Shown one piece after another: positions 24,670-34,795 of a stretch of DNA of 64,000 nucleotides (position 1 is its first letter; every line of letters starts with the position of its first letter). The DNA is taken from positions 90,660,646 through 90,724,645 of the forward strand of contig JARCOQ010000003.1 in assembly GCA_029207755.1 (NCBI GenBank), in the 5' to 3' direction. Below the pieces are notes generated by a model, which did not search any database, was not told the origin of the DNA, and worked only from the letters and a program-made list of their open reading frames with translations. This DNA comes from Chamaea fasciata. Lineage: Eukaryota > Chordata > Aves > Passeriformes > Sylviidae. A program made the translations under genes and the position numbers.

Positions 24670-27600
24670 GTATGTGTCTGTGTCTTAGAAATTTATTTAG
24701 TTCTGACCAGTCATTTCCACCACTGATTTTCAATGCCTTCTCAGTCATGTATGACTCATTGCCTTTATTCTTTTTGTCACCTCAAGGTATGGGGGAGAAT
24801 TTTGCTAGAAAATATTGAGAAAATATTGACATTTACATGCATTTCTCCTTAAACATATTATTGAAAGCTGCTGATGCATGAAAAATAGCAATGCTGCAGA
24901 AGCATTGTTTTCACTGGTGGATTAGGTGCAGAGAAAGCAGAGGAAGAAAAGGTGCCTCCTGCTGTAGGCACTTAATTAGAGATGTCCAGGACTTGCTTTT
25001 TGCCCTGGGTAGTGCTTTTTGAGAAGCGAGCACAGCACCCACAACTGCATTGCAACTATGGGTGCTCAGTCTCGCTGCAGATTGGGCTCCAACTCCAGAG
25101 CTGTCTTCCCGCATGGAGGCAAGTCTTTTCACAAGCACCTAGGGAAACCTTGCTTCATGTTTGCAGAGGTTTGCTGAGAGGCACAATAGTGATCTTCCCC
25201 TCCCTCTGTCCTTTTCTAGTTCAACCATGCTCTCCACTGAAAGCCCAGACACCCAGCACACCAAGGCCACTTCCCTGTCCCTCAGCTCTGCATATTTCTG
25301 CCAGATTTCTCCTGCTGCAGTCCTTCAGCGTCCAGCTCTGCCTTTCATCTCCCAGCCCTGCATTCTTACTGGATTCCAGCCTCCTCCCTACCATGACAGT
25401 GCTGTTTGCCCAGAGCCTCCATGTTCCAGGAGGAATTCCCTGCCCTTCAGCCCAAGGTCACCTCCACCTGCATTTCAGTCTGGAGGCTTCACTGACACCC
25501 TTCCCTACACTCTCCAGTGGCCACCAGGGGAGCATGGGAGTTTTTTCTTCTTGGTTGATGTTTTTACTACTGTCATGGCTCTCAGTCCTGGGATTAGCAA
25601 TTTAAAGGAAATTTCTAATAAGCTTTTGTAGTAGCCCTTACAAGAACTTTTCCCTCAAAATCATCATCAGTTATGGTAGATGCTTCACAGCTTACTGCAT
25701 TTTACTGTATTGACTGTACCCACTGATGTACACTGATGTGGTGTGTATTTGGGTCTTTGGGGTTTTTTTCCCCACTTTTATTTTTATTGCTCCTTACTCA
25801 GTTGTCCTTAAGGCTTGCTGAGTGTTCAGTGGGGTTTTTTTGTTGTTTCTTATTCTTTTTGTTTGACTGGTTGCGTGAATGAGAAAAAGCTCCTGGCCAG
25901 GCCTTCCTGATGCTCTGGGGCCTGTGGGGAGCCACAGAGATCTGTGTTTTTCCTGCCTTATCTCCACTGCTCCCTGCTGACAGCCAGCATCACCTGCCGG
26001 GGTGCTACAGTCACCTAGGCTAGAGGAAACACAGCAGAGATCCAACTCTGCTCAGCTCCTGGACAAGTTCCTCTCTTCCCCAGCCTAAAATGTGGCTTGC
26101 TTTGCTCTTTCCACAGCATGTGAGCCAGACAGACTGGTTTCAAGAATGGCCAGATTCCTATGTAAAACATATCTATAGCTCAGAGGATAAAAATGCTCAG
26201 AGGCACCACAGCAGCTGGGCAATGAGAAACACCAACAACCACAACTCTCGCATCTTAAAGAAGTCCTGCCTTGGGGTGGTGGTTTGTGGTAATGACTGCT
26301 CTACCTTGGATGGGAGGAAGATCTACCTAAGACCAGCCATATGTGATAAAGCCAGACAAAAACAACAGCGTGAGTATGAACATGGCAGCTCATACGTGAA
26401 CACAACACAGCAGAAATCGAAGTATAGGATTGGATTACCCAGCCTTCCTTCTGCCATTCCTTATATTCCAATGCAACTCTTGATTTGGAACAATGAATTT
26501 TACACTTCTTACCGTTGGGGCATAGCCATCTGCTTGTTTATTTTCTGGTTCTTTTTCCTAATAATTTTTTAATCTCTATTTCTGCTGGTTAGGGATTGGT
26601 TCCCAGCCTTCTCAGCCATGAGTGAGGGTCCTGAGAAAGCTGTGCAGTGCAGGCAGCTCCCTGCCCTGCTGTTCCTGCCCACCCAAGTGTTGGCTTCATT
26701 ATTGCACTGGCCCAAGAGTAACTCAGGAGGCACGTCTTGCAGGAAAGAAGCTGCTCATAAGCTGTGATGACTGGAAAATAGGCCCCACGGTCACATCACT
26801 GGAGCAAGACAATGCAAATAGAGAACATGAGCTGCACACACATTTTTAACAAGACCATTCCAAACAATTGTGATTGCTCAGTAGAGCTAGCACATACTGA
26901 TTTCTGGATCTGATGTACATTTTAGCTAAAGAAAGGTATTACCCAGGTGCTCACTGAGGCCAGAACAATGTTCTCTAGAAACACACGACATTCCAAACAC
27001 TGACAAGAAAAAACCTAAAACTGACAATGATAATAAGTGATAAAATTGTTATAACATTGTAATAGAAATAATTTTTAAAGTTATATTTAATAACAGAATA
27101 AAGGCAATGATTAATTTGTTTATATTGATTTTTGCTTATGTTTGGAAGTTTTTCGCATAATTTCTCTCTGTAATTTCTGAGCACCACACCAGAAGTAGCA
27201 AACTGCCACCAATGAACCATTGTATCACATGGGATTTATCTAACCAGTGTTGTGTAGAAAATGTTTCCCTCCATCCTTGCTCCAGGGAAATGCTGTCCAA
27301 ACTGCAATGGGCCACTGCGACTCCTTTCTTGCCGAGGCCATGGTGGTTACCCAGTTACCAACTTCTGGAGGCATGAAGGCCAGTTCATATTTTTCCAGGT
27401 TGGTATAAAATTACCTAACATGCATGTAATTTTAAAGACTGGTATTTTAAGTTTTATTTAGCAAATTTTTTTTTGTTCCAACAAATAGGGGCTATGGAAT
27501 ACGACAAGATCAAATGACTGTAAGGAGAAAAAATTTACACAAGGTCCTAAGCAACCTAATCTAACTCTGAAGTTAGTCCTGCCTGAGCAGGAGGTTGAGC

Positions 27601-30600
27601 TAGAGGGCCCTTCCAGCCTAAATCAGCCTATGCTACTATGATTTTACAGCACAGTGTATGTTTTATTTAGGCTTGTGTGAAAACTTGTTGATTTTGAAGT
27701 GTTTTGCCTCAGGTACATAGGAGCCAACAAATCCTGAGAAGTCAGAAATGCCATGTTACCTCTTCTCCAAGGCACTACACATAATCATGAGGCAATCCTG
27801 GAACAGGAAATGGTTGTACCCAAGGGACTGTCTCTGGAAAATGCCATCTGTGTATTATATGTAACTTATATCTGGAACACAGTGTATGCAAAGTGTTTAA
27901 ATAATGGGCACTATTTCTGGAAGCTGTAGTCCTAGCTGAGTAACATAACCACTTTCCTGCTTTCCACTCTTTCACTTATGCACAGCCTAAATAAAATTAA
28001 GTCTCTGTGGAAGCTAATGGAAATTAATGTTCAGATAAACATGTTTAAACTGTGAGAAGAATTAAAGTGACTGCAGGGACACTGTAGCCAAGCAGCAGAA
28101 GACCTCTTGGCTTCAGCTGGGGCTCTACTGGGGATACTGTCTTCTACAAATAAAAGGGGTGCACTGATTTTATGATTTCAGAGGGTTTCTACCCCATCCC
28201 ACTTCATCTGGAATATGTTTATTATTTGATCTTACAGCAACTAAATCCTATTAAATACAAAGCATTAAATTAGGCCATAATGTCAGATTTTGGCCTGTGA
28301 TATAAATTCTGCTCCCTTAAGTTTATTAACAAGGTTGCTTCTACCTTTAATATACCAAAATTACTTTCTAAAGTCCAAAGGAGCTCATGACCACCCACGT
28401 CCAGAAACGAAACTAGAAGCAGAAGCAAGAAGATCAATCCAAAAAGCAAAGACAGCTTTTTCTCCATCTTCTCTAAGACTAAAAAGAGTCCAGGAGATTG
28501 AGGTAACTCTTGCTATTGGTCAATGAAATTTTGGTCAAGTGGTCTGTGGTTCAAGGCACAGTGGAGGCTATCTGGGCTTTGGGTCTGGGTGGGAGTAGGC
28601 TTTACATCTCCACATTCTGCATGCCCATGATCAGCCCAAGAAGGACCAGGGCTGTCCTGAGCATCCTGCTCTCCTCAGTGTTGTCATCCACTGCCAGAAC
28701 TAGAGCAAATTTGTGCCTGGTAGCAGCAGGAGATTACATCTACCCTGGTAAACAATGCAGGGCTGCAGGGCAGGCTAAGTTTCATCACCATTCACATGGA
28801 ACTTCCTGAGCATGAGTATCTGCCCATTGCCTCTTGCCCTATTTCTTGGCACTACCAAGAAAAGCAAAGGCATCCTCCACCTCTGCTTGTTCCTCTTGAG
28901 TTTCAGCAAGGTTAAGAAGGGGAAGGTGCGTAACCTGTACCTGGTTTGCCTGGTTTGAAGGCAGAAGAGTGCTTTGAAGAGCTTTCTGAAGTACTGGCGA
29001 TGTTAAAACATCAGCTCTGATGAATATGGAAACACTCGTGAAAGCATCTCCAGAGATTCTTGGGATTGCTGCACGCCTGATGGAGGGAATCCCAGTGACC
29101 TTTGTTGCAAAGGCTGTGTTACCCTCAATTGTCATCACCAGTGTTCACATGCAGTTTGCCTTTCGATCTGTTAAGGGTGGCGCATTCCCCCAACCTGGTG
29201 TTAGGGATAGTAATCCATGCCCTTTCAGCCACAGACAGAAGGGATAATTGTTCTGGGTGGGGACAGATTTCTTAAGTGGAAGACCTGGAGAAGGAACGGG
29301 ATGTGGAAACCCAGGAAGGATATAAAATGTGCACACAGGAAGTTAAACCCATTTGAATAGAATGTGAATTTAGAAGTTGCAGTTTTCTACTTTCTACTGG
29401 AAATACTCAGGAGGACACTAAAAACCAGAACCTCTCGACACAAGTGCCTGGGAACAAAAGCATAAGAAAAAACAGCTGATCTGATTAATTGTCTAACAAA
29501 TACAGCAACAATGCTTTTCCTATCACTGGTTTAGTTATGTCTCCATGAACACTGAAATAGTCCCGATCTAGGAAATACTACTAAGTCACGTGGCTTCCTT
29601 TCTTTTGTAACTGAGCCTACTGCTCAGTCAGCCTACTTGCTTAGGTCAAGTTTCCTGTAGACTTGCCTTCATCTTTCCCTTCCTAAAACATCTGCCTGAG
29701 GCTTTCACTTTCAATTGTGTGGGAGTAGAAACAGACTAAACATGTCACAAGTGTCTAATAGTAGAGCCTGCTCTTCGGCTGTTCTGACTCTGTACAGTCA
29801 GACTTAGACCATTTATTCTCATTGGCTTTCCAGTTCATGGCTCTCCAGCAGGTTTTCCTTCAGAATAACCCATCATATTCGTGCTTTGGCAAACTGGATA
29901 TGATACAAGTGACTCAGGAGTCTGATTTGTCACACAGAACCTGTGTCATTCAACCTGAAAAAAAATATTCCGAAAAGATTCAGTTTTAATGTGTTCAATC
30001 TGCAAAATGTATTCTGAAAAGATTCAGTTTGAATGTGCTCACAAGAGATCAGGGAGGAGAACATTAGAAAAAGGTATGAGCCCAAAATAGAGTGAGTTAT
30101 ATATAGGATGGTCTCTCTATGGCATCTATGGCAGGTCTGTAGCTAAAGGTAGGCTGGGTCCTACACCAGATTGTTGGAATTTTTTTCTCATGGTGAGTGG
30201 AGAACAACTGAAAGGAGCTTTGCTGCTCCAGCAGTCCACAAAATCACTATAATTAAATGGATGAAAAAGCAGAATTATAAGGAAAAGAGACCTGCAAGCA
30301 CTCAGCAGAAATTAATGTTCTGAAAGGAATTAAAGTTTGCATAATTATAATCCAATAATTGGGGCAATTAAAGAAAATTGTGAAATATCCAGAACAGAAG
30401 ACCTAGAACAATAATTCTTGTGTGCTGATCCCTTGCCTGAATGAAATTTCTGTTTGTGGGGTAAAAAAATGTAAAGATGGGAAAATTTATTAGTTAGACA
30501 TTGACTCAAGAAAAGCTGAAGAAGAATATTTTTGTAGTGAAAAGATCACTTCAAAACAATCAGTATAAAAAAATCATACTTAGCTTTTCTAATCTCCATG

Positions 30601-31607
30601 GAAAAAAAATAAGCTGTGGCGTCAAATGTATTAGCATAATTTCATTTTTAGGTCCTTCTTTAGTATATGCTGGCAGTGGACCCTAAGGGCTGTGAATGCA
30701 AGGTCTGTCAGTGTAAAACAGGCTTTGGGCAAAACCTGCTGAAATAAACCCAGAGCCAAGAGCTGGGAGCCTTGTTTATTGTGTCCCTACAGCCCATGGG
30801 CACCACCCCTATGGTGGGGGAGGCTCTGTTATGCCATCTGCTTTGTTATCTGTGTTCACAGAACCACAGGATGGTCAATGTTGGAAGAGACGTCTTAAGA
30901 TCATCAAATCCCACCATCGTGTTAGTTGAGTGCCTTTGTAAGCAGCTCACAGAGGGGAGGTGCTACACTACACCATGTTTTACTAACCCATGCCTTGCTT
31001 TCCCCAGTCTCCGACAGGTGCAATGCCGACACAGGAGCCTTTGCTTCTTTCCAACCCGGATGCTCACATGCCGCCTGCTAATTTCAGGGGACATTTAAGC
31101 AAAAGCTCCCACGAGCCAACGCTGTGCAGCTGCTCCGGGCAGCTTCCATACCCAAGGACAGCCGGGGAGGATGGGGCCCCCAGAGAGGCACCAACCTGGG
31201 GCCGAAGCCTGTCCCTCAGGAGGAGCCCCAGAGCCGAGAGGCTGTGCAGTGTCCCTGCTGTGCCCAGCTCAGCCCCTCCTCCCCCGCAGTGCACCCCCCT
31301 CAGCCCCCAGTACCTCCTGCCCATGACAAAGGGTGGCCATGACCCCTTCAGGTCTGACGCGGGCCATTTAGGAGATGGATCATATGGGGAGAAATCTCCA
31401 GTGACCTTCAGCGGCAGCTGCCTCTCTCTGCCGCCCTACGCCGCGCCTCAGGGCGCGCCCAGCCCCACGGCGGCTGCGGCACAGCCTCGCCGACAGCTCT
31501 CGCTGCCTCCCAGGGGAAGCGAAGGGGACCGAGGTGGGGCTGGGCACCAAGCCTGCCTCAACTGCTGCAACAACGACATGGTTTTTAACCTGTACCCATT
31601 ACGGTGA
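24595..31607 (+). CDS. GCM1: GCM1, glial cells missing transcription factor 1 (five coding exons)
   Basis: The joined exons 24595-24669, 26117-26369, 27286-27398, 28374-28502 and 31008-31607 give 1170 bases, 389 residues plus stop, with all phases closing. Residues about 14-165 form the GCM DNA-binding domain: [87 protein letters not shown] and [15 protein letters not shown]. Cys and His in this region bind zinc in the family. GCM1 binds sites of the ATGCGGGT type; in mammals it drives trophoblast differentiation, and its role in birds is less clear. The C-terminal half is proline- and glycine-rich and diverged, but ends in the family's CNNDM...PLR motif. It is shorter than human GCM1 (436). 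The start was chosen because its length fits the human N-terminus and it has G at -3 and +4. The ATG at 24568 is an in-frame alternative. Confidence 0.93.
24670..26116 (+). other. GCM1: GCM1 intron 1
   Basis: Bounded by GTATGT and TTTCCACAG. It contains a C/T-rich stretch (about 25190-25560) in which two long overlapping + frames are open; no domain is recognised in either. The remainder shows nothing notable. Confidence 0.85.
26117..26369 (+). CDS. GCM1: GCM1 coding exon 2 (core of GCM domain)
   Basis: Encodes residues 26-109 plus one base of codon 110, from [15 protein letters not shown] to DKARQKQQ. It is almost identical to vertebrate GCM1, with a variable loop at [12 protein letters not shown]. 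Flanked by CCACAG and GTGAGT; 253 bases, ends in phase 1. Confidence 0.97.
26370..27285 (+). other. GCM1: GCM1 intron 2
   Basis: Bounded by GTGAGT and TGCTCCAG. No repeat or other feature recognised apart from an AT-rich stretch at about 27000-27140. Confidence 0.85.
27286..27398 (+). CDS. GCM1: GCM1 coding exon 3 (GCM domain zinc region)
   Basis: Completes R110 and encodes residues 111-147, [20 protein letters not shown] to FFQ. It contains clustered Cys and His that are part of the GCM zinc-binding fold. Flanked by CTCCAG and GTTGGT. The CCPNC has one more Cys than the human RCPNC. Confidence 0.97.
27399..28373 (+). other. GCM1: GCM1 intron 3
   Basis: Bounded by GTTGGT and CTTTCTAAAG. Apart from the CR1 3' end at 27541-27647 nothing else is recognised. 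Confidence 0.85.
27541..27647 (+). mobile_element. CR1 LINE 3' end in GCM1 intron 3, sense
   Basis: Resembles the CR1 3' terminus: GTCCTAAGCAACCTAATCT, CCTGCCTGAGCAGGAGGTTG, GAGGGCCCTTCCAGCCTAAA and a closing CTACTATGATT. It is short, 5'-truncated in the usual CR1 manner, and in the same orientation as GCM1. Confidence 0.8.
28374..28502 (+). CDS. GCM1: GCM1 coding exon 4 (end of GCM domain)
   Basis: Encodes residues 148-190, [20 protein letters not shown] followed by a less conserved [13 protein letters not shown] segment, ending EIE|GTAACT in phase 0. The HDHP motif and [10 protein letters not shown] close the DNA-binding domain; the latter part begins the divergent linker. Confidence 0.96.
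28808..28900 (-). mobile_element. CR1-like fragment, antisense in GCM1 intron 4
   Basis: The + strand reads 'TGCCCATTGCCTCTTGCCCT', then 'TTCTTGGCACTACCAAGAAAAGC' in two parts, resembling the CR1 segment 'CCCGTTGCCTCTTGTCCTGTC..GGCACCACTGAGAAGAG' in reverse orientation. It is old, and its ends are uncertain. Confidence 0.5.
29966..30045 (+). repeat. 44-base imperfect tandem duplication
   Basis: TATTCCGAAAAGATTCAG at 29966 and TATTCTGAAAAGATTCAG at 30010 begin two adjacent copies that continue TTTTAATGTGTTCA and TTTGAATGTGCTCA. Several substitutions separate the copies. Confidence 0.85.
30853..30952 (-). mobile_element. CR1 3' end, antisense, next to GCM1 exon 5 acceptor
   Basis: The + strand reads CACAGAACCACAGGATGGTC, then AATGTTGGAAGAGACGTC and AAGATCATCAAATCCCACC. 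This corresponds to the reverse complement of the CR1 3' terminus (consensus-like 'CATAGAATGGTTTGGGTTGGAAGGGACCTT' in pieces). It ends about 55 bases before the splice acceptor of GCM1 exon 5. Confidence 0.75.
31008..31607 (+). CDS. GCM1: GCM1 coding exon 5 (diverged C-terminal half)
   Basis: Opens after TTTCCCCAG in phase 0 and encodes residues 191-389. It is GC- and CpG-rich, with proline/alanine/serine-rich stretches. Only short pieces resemble mammalian GCM1: a [12 protein letters not shown] stretch that may match the human YEEKVHVDFNS region, and the terminal [16 protein letters not shown] against human LDHCNNDMLLNLCPLR. In the family this half carries transactivation and degradation regions. 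It is about 50 residues shorter than the human counterpart. Confidence 0.9.
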   Translation, partial: SPTGAMPTQEPLLLSNPDAHMPPANFRGHLSKSSHEPTLCSCSGQLPYPRTAGEDGAPREAPTWGRSLSLRRSPRAERLCSVPAVPSSAPPPPQCTPLSPQYLLPMTKGGHDPFRSDAGHLGDGSYGEKSPVTFSGSCLSLPPYAAPQGAPSPTAAAAQPRRQLSLPPRGSEGDRGGAGHQACLNCCNNDMVFNLYPLR

Positions 31608-31835
31608 CTGGGTTCAAACGTCCCTGCCCGCCCCTCCTCTGGCAACGGGTCCGATTCTCCGCCCCTGTGGCACCACAGACGTGAAAGTGCTACCAAACAG
31701 GTCACGCTTTAGCTCTTTTTGCAGGCGCCACAAGAGGCTTTTGTACCTAAAGGCTTGTCTTTGTTCCTTTTTATTTTACTGTCTTATTTCCCCCCACTGT
31801 TTCATGGATCTAATAAAAGCTATCAGCTCCTCTTA
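31608..31835 (+). other. GCM1: GCM1 3' UTR (end inferred)
   Basis: Follows the TGA. The end is inferred from AATAAA at 31812, giving a short UTR. CpG-rich composition carries over from the last exon to about 31735. Confidence 0.6.
31812..31817 (+). promoter_or_regulatory. GCM1: poly(A) signal of GCM1
   Basis: Canonical AATAAA 205 bases after the GCM1 stop, in TCTAATAAAAGC context. It is the first such signal downstream and is followed by CR1-derived sequence further on. Confidence 0.6.
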
Positions 31836-32029
31836 CAGATTGCCTCGCTGCCATTCTGGTTTGGTAGCATTTCAACCCTCCTCGATACACAGCTTGTTCA
31901 AGCGTGCGGGACTGTTGGAAGGTGTAGATGGATGATCTCAAGGACCACAGCTGTCATGTGCAACCTTCTGCACTCTTCCAGTTTCTTCAGGCAGTCCCTC
32001 TTCAGGTGTAAGTCCCTGCACTGCACCAG

Positions 32030-32260
32030 CCTTGCACAGGTGTTGTATAGAGCTGGATGCAGGACTTCACATGGGATGTCATGCGAATGGAGTAGACAGG
32101 GAGAATCCTCCTCCTCCTCCACCTGTGTCCACGTTTCTTTTGATGCAGCCCAGGATACGTTTGGCCTTCTGAGCTGCATATGCAGACTGCCAGATCATGT
32201 CCAATACACCAATTGCCCTAAGTCCTTGTCTGCAGGGCTGGACCCAGTTTCCTATATGTA
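32030..32260 (-). mobile_element. CR1 LINE fragment, antisense on +
   Basis: The + strand carries 'TAGAGCTGGATGCAGGACTT', 'TCTTTTGATGCAGCCCAGGA' followed by TACGTTTGGCCTTCTGAGCTG, which corresponds to the 3' part of the CR1 reverse-transcriptase region in reverse complement. It includes a short (TCC)n expansion at about 32107-32120. It lies about 200 bases beyond the GCM1 poly(A) signal. Confidence 0.8.
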
Positions 32261-32826
32261 TATATTCAAGGTGCCTTGCTGCTTTTTCCAGGCACTTTTC
32301 ATTTCTTTCATTGCAGACTGTAAAGAACCCTTCAGCATCCATTCCCTACATCACCCCCTTTGCTGACCACCACCATAAGCTGTATTTCAGCAGGACCCTT
32401 CAGTTCTTTACATCTGTTTAAAATCTAGGTTGTCGTATAGGAATTTTCTTGCCTGAACTTAGTGGGTCAGACATCTTTGGCAAAGATTCCTTTACCTTTT
32501 CCCATAAATGACATCTGCATGACTTTGCTGCATGACTGGTCTCTGCTGCTCTTTGGACTGGGCTTCCAGGGCCACCAACCTCCCCTGCAGAGGCAGGCAC
32601 TGACACACACCCCTGCTGCCACCTTTGCAAGGAAGAGCTGAGGGATGTCATGTACAATGTATGAAGCCATATTTCAAGACTGGTTCCTTTATCTACCAAA
32701 GGGAGAAATAAACCTTTCATTGGGATGAGTCCGGGAGGATAGTATTACAAAGCAAGTGGCCATAAAAACTTCACAGTACCTCAGAATGGGATATATCACG
32801 TGTTCATCAAATAGGTTCAGTCTTAG

Positions 32827-32874
32827 TTTTTTGTGGGGTTTTTTTTTTTTTGTTTGTTTGTTTTTTTTTTTTTT
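32827..32874 (+). repeat. T-rich simple tract with TGTTTGTTTG
   Basis: About 48 bases of T with GTGGGG and (TGTT)n interruptions. On the minus strand it is an A-rich tract like those at 3776 and 14506. Confidence 0.9.
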
Positions 32875-34431
32875 AAGTCTTTGGAATATATTAGTTACTA
32901 GGGAAACCACTCTCATGGTGACAGGTGTAGTTCAGAGACATTTACAAGACAAGAATGAATTGTACTTATAGAGTGTTTCAAAATGTTTATTGGAATTTGT
33001 GAAACGGCATGCACAGTGATTTGTTTTAAGTGGAAAAAAATCTAACTGTAGATCACAAACTAACAGTGTACTATTGTACATGAAGGTCAACTCACCAAAC
33101 TTTTTTTTAGTCAGTTACTCCCACACTAATTCCAAACTTGGCATGTTTTATGATTTTTCAGATCATTAACTCAAGGAAACTTTGGTCAACATTTGTAACA
33201 ACCTCTAAGACAGAAAAATAGAAATTATTAGGAGCCATGGACACTTGTGCTTCAGGAGGTGAGCTGCAGGATTAGGGACAGGCAAGGCCCCTGGGGCTGG
33301 TATCCCATAGCTGGGATTCCTCAAACCGGCCACACAGGTGAGGGGCCGCACCGGGCATGGCCCCTGCCACAGCCCTCTGGCTCTGTCTCATCTTGTCTCC
33401 CCTCTGAATTCCTTGCCTCTCAACTGCAATGCTGCTAGCGTCACCTCTCAGCAGTAGTGCCATTCAGATGTGTGGCTGGGAGGCTCCTTGGTAATTGTTT
33501 CCACACCAAAGTTCTATCAATTCCCCTTATGCTCACCAACCACTTCCTCTATCTTTAGAAACTTCCAGCAAAGGGGATTTGATAACCAATCCTGTTCCAT
33601 GGCTTCTCTGTTCCAATTCCAGCTGTTAGCGTTTTTTCACTCATCTGATATTCTTTCCTGCAAATCAACCATTTCTTCAAGATTTTAAGATGGGTAGCAT
33701 CTAGTTATTAAGTTTCACAGACTTCCTAAGGTCCATTACAACCAAACCTCCCTAGAAGATAATTACTACCAACCTTTCCCCCGTCTGAGAAGGAAGAGCC
33801 TTTTTCTTGGTTTGCCTTTGAGTCTGAATCAAAAGGTTTCCAAAATGAAACCTATTCCTCTGATCTCAGCTCCCCTCAGTATCTCAGTTCCCCTCAGTAG
33901 CTCCCTGCCATAGAAGAGCCATGCCTTCTTGCAGCTTCCGTGCTTGTAATCCTGCACAAGCAGGACTGTCCCACAGTTTGGGGGGACTCCCAGCCCCTGT
34001 TCATGCAGCATTTATCATGCCCAGCCTGTTTCCAACAGAAATACTTTTCAGGATCAAAGAGGACAGGTTATTCATTTTTTAAAGTGAGGAAATTAAACCT
34101 TTACGATTTTTCTAAGGTTAAACACAGAAAGCCTTTCCAGATTTATAACCTGCCAGGGTCATTTTGACATTTTCAAGCTCTTGAAGGAACTTCTGTGCTG
34201 GCAGCAACTCCCTCCACTTTAGGTACATTCAGCATGGTGGGTCTATATAGCACCAAATTTATCTCTGTTTGGCTTGAAATACAAAGATACAGATCCCATC
34301 TCTGACCTTCACAAAAGTTAATTTTTCAATGTGTTTGGGATATGTGAAAAGAAACATATATGTATCATTGCTTTAAGCCTCTTTTAACCAGCTCTAAGGT
34401 ACTGTGCCCAGCTGGGCAGTGATAAGAATAG

Positions 34432-34795
34432 TAGAATCATAGAATCGTTTGTGTTGGAAGGGACCTTAAAGATTATTTAGCTCCAAACTCCACTGCCATC
34501 AGCCAGGACACCTTCCACTAGAGCAGGTTACTTAGAGCCTCATGCAGGCCCCCTCTAGGTACTGGAAGGTGCTATAATGTCATCCCAGAGCTTCCTCTGC
34601 CCCAGGCTGAACAGCCCCAACTCTGTGAGCCTGTCTTCATAGAAAAGGGCTTCCAGCTCTGTGATCAACTTAGTGGCCTCCTATGGACTCATTCCAACAA
34701 GTCCATCTTTCCTGTGCTGGGAGCCCCAGACCTGGATGCAGCACTCTAGGTGGAGTGTCATGAGGGCATAGTAGAGAGGGAGAACAGAGGTGAAA
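34432..34795 (-). mobile_element. CR1 LINE 3' fragment, antisense on +
   Basis: The + strand begins TAGAATCATAGAATCGTTTG, the reverse complement of the CR1 terminal ATTCTATG repeats. It continues through GTTGGAAGGGACCTTAAAGA, a CAGGCTGAACAGCCCCAACT segment and CTGGATGCAGCACTCTAGGT. An internal part of the consensus between about 34540 and 34560 is missing. This is the clearest 3' end of CR1 in the window. Confidence 0.93.

Larger units (their letters stand above)
28503..31007 (+). other. GCM1: GCM1 intron 4
   Basis: The largest GCM1 intron (about 2.5 kb), bounded by GTAACT and TTTCCCCAG. It carries two antisense CR1 fragments and a 44-base local duplication; the rest holds no recognised feature. 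Confidence 0.85.
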
